NCBI GenBank assembly: GCA_030620095.1
Contig: JAUTXW010002103.1
Coordinates: 3,654,001 to 3,718,000, forward strand
Origin: Kuschelorhynchus macadamiae
Lineage: Eukaryota > Arthropoda > Insecta > Coleoptera > Curculionidae
Direction: 5' to 3'
Length of the DNA stretch: 64,000 bases
The position numbers and the translations under genes are program-made. The notes beneath the pieces were generated by a model. The model was not told the origin of the DNA. It made no database searches and was given only the letters and a program-made list of their open reading frames with translations. Positions 56,087 to 64,000 of this stretch are shown one piece after another (position 1 is the stretch's first letter; each line of letters begins with the position of its first letter).

Positions 56087-57160
56087 TTAAACCCAACATG
56101 TTGGTCATCGAGATACGATGCATTAGACGCCCTTAGGTTTAGATTTGTGAATGTCTTAAAAGTTTTATCGCAAATTATATTGACCTCTAGTAATAAAAAT
56201 GAAGTTCAAGAAGCTAATTCTTTAAAAAACGAACTTGAATTATTTGAAACTGTCTTTTTAATATTTCTCCAATCAAAAATTTTAAAATTAACTGACGCTC
56301 TTTCAAAACTTCTGCAAAATAAACAGCAAAACATTAAACATGCATCAAAAATGGTTCTTATTGCGCTTGAAAATATCAAAACGATAAGAATAAATTTTGA
56401 TTTATTAATTAGTGAATCAAATAATTTTGCTGCGAAATAAGGGATCAGAGCGGAATTTTGAAAAAAAAGAATAACTAGGACCAAAAGGTTTTTTAATGAA
56501 AAGAAAAATCTTTTTCAAATCGAATCTAACGAAGACTGGTTTAAAATAAACGTTTTTAATACAACGTTAGATATTATAATATCTCAATTAAAAATAGAAC
56601 GTCCGGGATAAGCGAAATTTATAAAACTTTTCGTGGAATATCGGCGGAAGTTTTAGATAATGATTCAGTTTCTGATGATGAATCGTATGCGATAGGTCAG
56701 GAATTGTACGTAAAATATTCCGATGATATTTCCGATATAATTTCTTTACAACTAGTTTCTTTTAGAAGTTGTTTTAAGAGCGTTTTAGGTGCGATCAAAT
56801 CCATTAAAGACTCAATGGAGTTTATTTTAATTGAAAATTTTAGTTCTTGCAGCAGTTTTAGCAACATTTTAATGGCTTGCTACATTTTCCTAAGTATCCC
56901 TGAATATGTAGCAACAGCTGAACGATCACTTTCTAAGTTGAAATTAATAAAAAATTTCTAATATCACCATGGGAAAGAAAAGACCGAAAATAAACCTGTC
57001 TTCCATTGTATCGGTTTTTGCAAACAAGGCGAGGAAAAAATTGAATTGGATCAGTTCTTTCATTTCTTTTTATATTTTTTGTTATGTTGCTTGTACTGCT
57101 TTTAATTTTTTGTGATTTTGTTATGTTCGTTATATATTTTTTTAATAAACGTAAATAAAT
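56066..57160 (+). pseudogene. hAT transposase C-terminal region with dimerisation domain
   Basis: RYDALDALRFRFVNVLKVLS through AKIL-type helices to KTIRINFDLLISESNNFAAK* (56436), then from about 56640 a second frame ending SSFSNILMACYIFLSIPEYV, ATAERSLSKLKLIKNF* (56961). The latter is the conserved hAT C-terminal block (LYIALRILLTIPVTVASAERSFSKLKLIK). Broken into at least two frames. Confidence 0.85.
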
Positions 57161-57254
57161 AGTTCGTTTTTTATTGGGTAGAGGGCCCGGGGATCCCATG
57201 GAACACAGGCCCGAAGCGGCATCACTACGCCCCTGTCTCCAACTGCTACTACTA

Positions 57255-57392
<138 letters not shown>

Positions 57393-58314
57393 GGTGTTCA
57401 GTTAAGGGCGTACACTATCTATATCTCAAGAACCCTTGACTGCAGCCAATATGGAAAAAAAAAATATATATATATATAAAATATATAACGAGGAATCGTC
57501 CAAATATATATATATATATATATATATATTTGCAAATTGGCCGTAAGGGGGCGCAACTGTCAAAAGGAAAATACAAATTTAAAATTTGAGCAAAATTACT
57601 AAATTAAGATATAAGTTTTATAACGTCATTCGAAAGCTGAGTCAATTTTCTATGAATTCGCTTTAAGCCAAATTTTCATTGGATTAATAATAAGGGTGGG
57701 GGAAACAAATGTGTGTTGTCATATTTAAATCGCTATATCTTGTACACTTCTTAACCAATTTTAATGCACAAGGTGTCATATGAAAGATAATTTTTACATC
57801 TCTTAATGGACTTCTGCAGTGATATAAATTAGTTTTAAAAAAAGAAGTCAGATGGCGCTATCCAATGTGGTTAGAGTTTTCTTGAAATTTTTCTAAAATT
57901 TCAAATGGATCGGTATGCTTTACCTTATAAATTATAAAAGTGAATTATAAAATCTACATTTTGGCGAAAACCGCATATCGAAATCTTTATTCGTTTCGGA
58001 GTTGTTGCTAATTAAATAACTGGTGATAAAAGAAGCAAAAACAAAAAAATCGAGTTTTATGAAGTTAGTATCTGACAAATAAATGATATTATGGAATTAA
58101 TTAAAGCATGTTAAAGGTTTACTTAATAACCAGATTAAAAAATCTTAATTGAACTAATTATAAGCAATGTCATACCATGAGGTATTGCGTTCTTATTTCT
58201 ATATTTGCCTCCTTGTACTGTCACAGTAAGATTTGTGAAAAACAACAGACACATTGCGCCTCGTTGTCATGGCAATAAAAGCAGTAACTGTCATTTTGGT
58301 TTGTTTATTGTCTT

Positions 58315-59515
58315 GTGAAAGAAAGTTTACTTCTTGTTTCCGTTACTAAAGTAAAAATGCCGTTTACAAATGAAGAGGCATTTGATATGTTAGGTGTGTA
58401 TTTTGAGTGCTTTCGAAATGCAGCCAGAGCTTCAAGGGAGTATGCTTTGCAGTACCCTAATCGGACGCATCATTCCAGGCACGTGTTTACTCGTTTGGCA
58501 AGACGACTCAGAGAAACTGGCAGAGTTCAACCAACTTCGACTCAAATAAGGCATCGCAGAGTCAGAAATGAGACGAATATCATAAACGTTTTAGCTTATA
58601 TCAATGTTGATCCACATGCTAGTATTCGCGAAATTTCTAGGGACTTGGGACTTTCAGTTGGCTCCATTCATAAAATTTTGATGGATTTTAACATGCATCC
58701 ATATCATATTGTTTTGCACCAGGCTTTACTAGACTTGGATTTCGACAATCGCTTAAATTATTGTCATTGGCTTCTCAACATGATAAGGGAAGATCGCCGT
58801 TTTTTGGATAAAGTACTATGGACAGATGAAGCCTCATTTACCAGCAATGGTAGAGTAAACTTGCACAACATGCATTACTGGTGTGATAATAATCCTCATT
58901 GGATGCGTGAAGTCGACCATCAACATCGTTGGACAGTGAATGTATGGTGCGGAATTGTTGAAGGAAAGATTATCGGGCCTTTTATCTTTGATAGGACTCT
59001 AAATGGTAAAAACCGAAAAACAATCTAATAGGCTTACCTTGAGTTAGTGGGAAAACCTTAATTATGGAATACACAATAAATATACCTTCAATTTTTAATT
59101 AATGAGCTGCCACAGTTATTAGAAAATGTGACCCTCGCGACAAGAAGAAATTTGTGGTTTCAACACGATGGATGTCCTGCCCATTTTTCAAACCAAGTGC
59201 GTCACTACCTATTAAAAATAAAAAATATGACCAGCAGTTCCCTTTCCGGTGGATTGGAAGAGGTAGTTTATTTCTTTGGCCAGCCAGGTCACCGGAATTA
59301 ACTTGTCTCGATTTTTATTTATGGGGAAGAATAAAAGATCTCTTTTACAAAACTCGACCAACAACGCGAGAAAATATGATCAAATTGAGAGAATTAGAAC
59401 GGCTATAAACAGCATATCCGTGGCGGAAATTAAAACTGCTGTCTCGTCAACACAACAAAGGCTGTACCGCTGTATTCAGAATGATGGAAAACATAATTTG
59501 AACATATCCCATAAA
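58315..59515 (+). pseudogene. DUF4817/DDE mariner-superfamily transposase, interrupted
   Basis: The probable start is MPFTNEEAFDMLGVYFECFR at 58357, preferred over the ATG at 58315. The N-terminal HTH resembles DUF4817 and runs through YPNRTHHSRHVFTRLARRLR. Second HTH: ASIREISRDLGLSVGSIHKI. Catalytic blocks: VLWTDEASFTSNGRVN (D1), FQHDGCPAHFSNQVRHYL (D2, about 59160) and LWPARSPELTCLDFYLWG (third D, about 59275..59325). The first frame is open to 59028, where about 70 foreign bases interrupt TLNG/KYLQFL. Further frameshifts lie near 59210 and 59380. It cannot encode full-length transposase now. Confidence 0.88.
59010..59080. repeat. Short foreign insert in the transposase, shared with 60735..60790
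   Basis: CCGAAAAACAATCTAATAGG to CCTTAATTATGG (about 55 bases) is present here and, as the exact reverse complement, just outside the same transposon (60735..60790). It disrupts the transposase frame and introduces TAA at 59026. Confidence 0.85.
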
Positions 59516-60521
59516 TGCCTAATTTTTCTGAAAATTTTGTTCTTGTTCTTGTTACTCGTTACCTGTTTCTTCGTATTTTTGCCACGAAGGTTTTTCATAC
59601 GTTACTCGTTATGTTATTCTGCTTTGTTATGGCCCGTTGGCCTTTAAACACGCTCCAAATTTTAATAGTCTGCTAAAGTTTGGACCAGTCCAAAGCCTGG
59701 ATAAAGTGTTATGGAAGGCAAATAAAAATATTACTACTTACAATTAGTTCAATTAAGATTTTTTAATCTGGTTATTAAGTAAACCTTTAACATGCTTTAA
59801 TTAATTCCATAATATCATTTATTTGTCAGATACTAACTTCATAAAACTCGATTTTATATTGTTTTTGCTTCTTTTATCACCAGTTATTTAGCAACAACTC
59901 CGAAACGAATAAAGATTTCGATATGCGGTTTTCGCCAAAATGTAGATTTTATAATTCACTTTCATAATTTATAAGGTAAAGCATACCGATCCATTTGAAA
60001 TTTTAGAAAAATTTCAAGAAAAGTCATCAGAAATATTGAACCACATTGGATAGCGCCATCTGACTTCTTTTTTTAAAACTAATTTATATCACTGCAGAAG
60101 TCCATTATCTTAGTAGCTCTGAATTTTGTAAAAATTATCTTTCATATGACACCTTGTTCATTAAAATTGGTTAAGAAGTGTACAAGATATAGCGATTTAA
60201 ATATGACAACACACATTTGTATTCCCCCACCCTTATTATTAACCCAATGAAAATTTGGCTTAAAGCGAATTCATAGAAAATTGACTCAGCTTTCCAATGA
60301 CGCTCTTATAAAACTTATATCTTAATTTAGTAATTTTGCTCAAATTTTAAATTTGTATTTTCATTTTGACAGTTGCGCCCCCTTACGGCCAGTTTGCAAA
60401 GTTAAAAATATTTTTGGACGATTCCTCGTTGCCATTTTAGTCATGAATTTTTTTTTTCCAATTGGCTGCAGTCAAGGGTTCTTGAGATATAGATAGTGTA
60501 CGCCCTTAACTGAACACCCTG

Positions 60522-60900
60522 TATATAAACATATATATATATATATAAACATCTAGTACAACTCTGACCCACTGTACGGCTGAATGCGACTGTAATTGTT
60601 CTTAACCCCAAACCAAAACAAACACTTTCATTTGTTGATAAGTAAACGTGCTGTGTCCGTCCTAAAAGTTTGTGTACTTCCTACGTCAGTAAAATGTGTA
60701 TATGTTTATTTATTTATTGTGTAAATGGCCATAATTAAGGTTTTCCCACTAACTCAAGGTAAGCCTATTAGATTGTTTTTCGGCTTTTAATCTAATTTAT
60801 CTAATTTGTCCCCAGAGCTTGAAAAAGTGTTAATGTAACACGAAACGTTGCAATTGAAAATAGTGGTTTCACTTTAGATCTTATTGCAGTCCCATAACCC
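60522..60900 (+). repeat. Flanking repeat with a hammerhead-like hairpin
   Basis: It contains the source-like copy of the 55-bp insert and, at 60814..60854, AGAGCTTGAAAAAGTGTTAA then TGTAACACGAAACGTTGC. This is a 6-bp stem GTGTTA/TAACAC followed by GAAAC and GTT, with TTGAAAA in the place of CTGANGA. This layout is close to the minus-strand motif at 63216..63257, so it may be another Penelope-type pLTR. Confidence 0.4.
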
Positions 60901-61235
60901 ACGAATTCAAGTTACACTTATTCATTAGGGACACGAAATTCCTATTCAAAATAATACTTGATGTTTTCGCAAAATTTGAGATAAGTTGGCTGAGTAGCTT
61001 TTTAATAATAATTTTTTTTAACACTTCACTAGTCGTCCATTTTGTTTCGCCATATTGGATGTTACCAGGTCATTCCCATATGATCCTCAATTTTTGACCA
61101 AAATTTGAAGTCAATCGGGTAAGTAGTCTTTAAGCTACGCCGCGAACAGACAGACCGACGGAATTGAGAAAACATGTTTTTCGTCATCTAGGGACCACGA
61201 TTACAGTACTTCCCTTTTACGAGGGAAGTAAAAAT
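60890..61235. repeat. Dispersed repeat, copy 2
   Basis: Ordered blocks TACTTGATGTTTTCGCAAAA, TTTCGCCATATTGGATGTTA, GCGAACAGACAGACCGACGG and CGTCATCTAGGGACCACG match 46900..47160. The end ACTTCCCTTTTACGAGGGAA forms a perfect hairpin (CTTCCCT/AGGGAAG). Confidence 0.7.
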
Positions 61236-62415
61236 AAAAAATAAATAAAACTTTCCCACCTTGATCTTGAAAAATATACGTTTTGGACAAAATTATACCT
61301 GAATTTTTATATTGATAATTAGTCAAAGAAACACATCCTGAATTGCCATTACTTATTTCTAAATCACCCTGTATAAAATGCATATTGAAGCCTATAAAAG
61401 CAATTTGAATGATATAACTAAAGTATCAATATAAAGACAGATCTATCTCCATAAATTTTTTATTAATCAAAAAATAAAAACATATTAATACTCTGGATGC
61501 TTATCAGCTATTTACCTATAATACCATTAATAATTAATTATAAGTTTCACATACAACCTATCAAATTGATAAAAACACCTAATGCATGTATAAGTATTCA
61601 AACACGGAGGTTATGCTGGGATAAAGAAGGTAATCCCAAATAAAATATTTGCAACAATAGCGTGTCGTATTCACATAGGCTAAACTATAATCCCATACAT
61701 GTGTAATATGATAACATATTTAGAGTTGATATATTGTTATTACAATATAATAATGCTATACAATTATATAGGACAGCCCAATCATTCAGAGAGTTGCAAG
61801 GAAGATATAAATTACAATAAGAATCTTATTCTTTATAATGTTGTACTCTTTAAGAGTTACGGTGTTGCAACTTATTTTATTTGATAGTAGTGACGTCCCG
61901 TTTACATTTTTTTATCTAAAAAAATATTTGTTAATGCACTATTAAAGAAAATATGTTGATCTATTAACTCGGAAGACCTGTTACCAATCGAAGATGATAC
62001 AGGCTCGTTTGGGGATAGAAAACTTTGTGCTAATACCACAAAAAGCCTTTGGATTTAGCATCAATACAGGCCTTTACTCGGAGAGTTTAAACGGCGTGAA
62101 TTTAAGGACATCTTATAAGAATGGCCACTGGCTAGAACTCTTAAAGTTGCGACTATTCTTTGTTCAGCAGTAATGGCTATTCTCTCTGTGTAAGTAATTT
62201 AGTTTTTTGATGCAGGGGTTTTACACGTCCAGACTCTCCGTGCAAAGGCCGCTAATATCTTTTAGTGTTGCAACAAATTAACTTTAGACAAAAAAGAATC
62301 AAGCAACGATCTTCGAAACTTTGTACACGAGACGCCTTACAAGATGGACAAATATAATCAGTTGCAGCCAACATTACAAATTCTTAACCTAACGAGTCGC
62401 TTGTTGTTCTGGAAT
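61236..62415. other. AT-rich intergenic sequence and probable CRIP1 3' UTR
   Basis: The part next to 62415 is presumably 3' UTR of the CRIP1-like gene; no clear poly(A) signal was pinned down. Nothing else is recognised. Open frames at 61201 and 61699 lack signatures. Confidence 0.45.
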
Positions 62416-62612
62416 CTACTTCTTGAAGACGTAGCTTTCGGCACCACCTCTTCCAAAGCCTCCAGGTCCGAATAAAGCGGAGTAGCAGGGGTTGTGGCAG
62501 TAGGGCTTGCCTTCCTTTTCGGCGTGGTTACCGGGAGTGAGCGTTTTATTGCATTTTTCGCATCGGAGGCATCCGCCGTGCCAGTCTTTTCCTAAGGAAG
62601 TTTTGCGTTCGG
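62416..62612 (-). CDS. CRIP1-like LIM-domain protein, last exon (partial)
   Basis: The minus-strand reading after acceptor TTTTTTTACAG| is (A)ERKTSLGKDWHGGCLRCEKC, then NKTLTPGNHAEKEGKPYCHN, then PCYSALFGPGGFGRGGAESY and VFKK*. This is the second half of the single LIM domain of cysteine-rich intestinal protein (H-x2-C...C-x2-C...C-x3-C) and its GFGRGGAES tail, nearly residue for residue like CRIP1. The exon starts in phase 1 (needs one upstream base, G for Ala). The first exon with the CPKC half of the LIM domain is not in the remaining 1.4 kb and must lie beyond the right edge. Small LIM proteins of this type bind zinc and act in the cytoplasm/nucleus as adaptors. A muscle LIM protein is less likely given the tail. 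Confidence 0.9.
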
Positions 62613-63205
62613 CTGTAAAAAAATATGTATGTTAGTATTATCATTGTTAATAAATTTAACAAGTGACAAAAATAACAGTTTCTGCAAGCGAAAAAACAGT
62701 TTACCAACCGACGATGCATAGTGGGGTTAGCAATGTTCTCGGGCTTTAGAAAATGATTTTCGATGAAAATATCACACCTAAATTCCTAATCAATCAAAAG
62801 CTTTTATTTTTAATCATTTTCCTGGTACCAGGGTACCCTGGGCGATATCCTCAATAAGTGGAAATATTTCTGTGGCTGTACTGGAAGTTTTTGAACTTGA
62901 CATTTTATTTTTAAAATGAAAATTAATATTTTTTGATACCTTTTGGTTACTGAGTACTTAAATAATAATTAACGAATTAAAACTGAAACAACATATTTTA
63001 TTTAATTCTTACTTATTGCGTTATTAACCACAAAATCAAAGTGTTTTTGAAAAAAGAACTCTTCTTTCTTAATGGCGAATATGACGGTGAAAAACTCTTA
63101 TTGAAGTAAAAAGCAGTGTTATCGTGCGGGTCATACGATTTATCAACGACAAACTTTTTACACTAGTATACAAAATAAACACGTTTAGTTTATTAATTTC
63201 CACTT
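62613..63205. other. Intron of the CRIP1-like gene, left part
   Basis: AT-rich. A 29-codon minus-strand frame (62814..62903, MSSSKTSSTATEIFPLIEDI) has non-random composition, but I cannot tie it to a family with confidence. Confidence 0.45.
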
Positions 63206-63209
63206 ATTT

Positions 63210-64000
63210 ATTTCTGCTTGACAGCTGTTTCGACACACTGTGTCTTTGTCAAAAGCTAACTTAAAAGTGACACTAAAAAAATATATATATAAAAATCTTA
63301 ATGGTGTCAATAAAACAATATCGGTGTTTACCAACCTAGTCTATTCTTTAGGTATAAAGATTTAATAGAGGGGAACCATTTAAGTCCAACTGGTCATTCA
63401 ATAAAATATTTCGGGTTTTCCTCTTGTTAATTTCTAAACTTTCCAAATGGTTCAATTTGTAGCTTTTATTAGCCCTATACAAAATTTTATATTCGTTTTT
63501 AAATGTATGATTTGCTTCTATCAAATGTTTAGCGTAATTGGAGTCCGTTTTTTCTTTATTAATTGAGGATTTGTGTTCTTTTATACGTTTATTGAAAGAT
63601 TTACCCGTTTGGCCAATGTAAACTTTATCACAGGAAGCACATTCTAATTCGTATACCCCTGATTTTTTAGATTTATCAGACTTTATAATCTGCTCTCATG
63701 AAATGTTTACTGATTTTAGAGCTAATTTTGCCTGTATATGTTATTGTATTAAATTTGGCTATATCTTTTAAATTATTATTTGGATAGATTAAATTGATTG
63801 CTTTTTTATATTGTCTTTTATTTACTATTTTGTCGACTATATTAGGACTATAGCCATTGTTAATAGCAATTTGCTTTATAATATTAAATTCTTTATTATA
63901 GTTATCTGATGACATAGGTATACTAATTAAACGATGTAGAAAACTGTTGAAAGCTGCCATTTTATGTGCAAAAGGATGATTTGATGTTTTATGTATTGTT
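63210..64000 (-). mobile_element. Penelope-like element 3' part with GIY-YIG, in CRIP1-like intron
   Basis: Minus strand 63676..63960 reads NSFLHRLISIPMSSDNYNKE, IAINNGYSPNIVDKIVNKRQ and YTGKISSKISKHF, the Penelope RT-to-endonuclease connector. After a frame change near 63676 comes the GIY-YIG domain: SGVYELECASCDKVYIGQTG, KSFNKRIKEHKSSINK, SNYAKHLIEANHTFKN (63660 down to 63400), ending NGSPLLN. The pLTR with a hammerhead-like hairpin follows (63216..63257). The element continues past the right edge. It is a different Penelope lineage from the copies at 6-11 kb. Confidence 0.88.
63216..63257 (-). ncRNA. Hammerhead-like motif in the Penelope pLTR, minus strand
   Basis: Minus strand: AGCTTTTGACAAAGACACAG then TGTGTCGAAACAGCTGTCAAGC. 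Stem I is GCTT/AAGC (4 bp). TTGACAA occupies the place of CTGANGA (two changes). Stem II is GACAC/GTGTC. GAAA is followed by CAGCTG, giving a self-complementary minimal stem III ending in GTC. The geometry is hammerhead-like but the core deviates. Confidence 0.45.

Larger units (their letters stand above)
47568..57235 (+). mobile_element. hAT-superfamily transposon (ZMYM/TTF-type), 9.7 kb with two nested elements
   Basis: Ends CAGGGGCGTAGT (47568) and ACTACGCCCCTG (to 57235) are inverted. Flanks TCCCCAAC (47560..47567) and TCTCCAAC (57236..57243) are an 8-base duplication with one mismatch. Transposase pieces, all plus: 48204.. MSTYKHTSSAQKRKERDALQ (broken by TAG, then PRVANFF in another frame); 51150.. 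RPLGPFIRDEKVRSFF; GFNDWFHLNRAITRHEK; 52215.. MSGLYKGVQAQISAIVSNAV, YVHFAVHYLNLIIND; 56080.. LNPTCWSSRYDALDALRF; 56850.. MACYIFLSIPEYVATAERSL then SKLKLIKNF, the hAT dimerisation region. Stops and shifts show it is dead. Removing the two insertions leaves about 3.7 kb, a normal hAT size. Confidence 0.85.

Noticed and set aside
62814..62903. 29-aa minus-strand frame MSSSKTSSTATEIFPLIEDI...
   Set aside because: Composition looks protein-like and might be the N-terminus of a recombinase-type element, but there is no continuation to support it.

Overview
This window looks like a chromosomal segment from an insect, probably a beetle or relative. It is AT-rich and intron-containing, and it is dominated by transposable elements: non-LTR retrotransposons, Penelope-like elements, pogo/Tigger, hAT and Tc1/mariner DNA transposons, MITEs and a tRNA-derived SINE head. 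All calls come from reading the sequence by eye. No alignment or profile search was run, so edges of decayed elements are approximate.

Five host genes can be supported. (1) 879..8278 (+) is a two-exon gene for a coiled-coil protein resembling outer dynein arm docking subunit ODAD3/CCDC151 (or its relative CCDC183). Its 5.7-kb intron is packed with hAT, MITE-like and Penelope debris. (2) 15720..24126 (-) holds eight clean exons of PARP1: zinc fingers 1 and 2, the Zn3/PADR1 domain, BRCT and the start of the WGR linker. Its introns hold non-LTR retrotransposon fragments. (3) 33192..39353 (+) is an unrecognised gene built of repeated exons, each carrying a psi-K-x-E (SUMO-consensus-like) motif, ending in a basic coiled coil. 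(4) 42874..46327 (+) is the exosome subunit EXOSC7/RRP42 in five exons, complete at 283 aa. (5) 62416..62612 (-) is the last exon of a CRIP1-type LIM protein whose first exon lies beyond the right edge.

Mobile layout, left to right. Penelope pieces in both orientations occur at 5.8-7.7 kb, 9.95-10.8 kb and 63.2-64 kb, several with hammerhead-ribozyme-like cores. Non-LTR retrotransposon fragments lie at 9.3, 13.4, 18-19.3, 20.2-22.7, 27.3, 36-38 and 44-45.7 kb. A TA-flanked pogo-like transposon with an array of subterminal repeats fills 29190..32902. Two MITE-like elements lie at 39.9-41.3 kb. A 9.7-kb hAT element (47568..57235, near-perfect 8-bp target duplication) has been invaded by a second pogo-like element and by an unclassified 3.6-kb element with CCAAYGACGT ends. 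A mariner-superfamily transposon with about 770-bp terminal inverted repeats follows at 57390..60521.

The most notable observation is the state of PARP1. The N-terminal half is intact, but I cannot find the WGR or catalytic exons on its strand. Instead, a PARP1 regulatory-domain exon with two in-frame stops but recognisable splice sites lies 4.6 kb away on the opposite strand (10896..11140). The locus is therefore either broken, duplicated and rearranged, or split by an unusually long intron containing another gene. Also worth attention are the hammerhead-like motifs inside palindromes, the nested DNA-transposon stack, a 55-bp sequence shared between a transposase interruption and a nearby flank, and the exon-array SUMO-motif gene.
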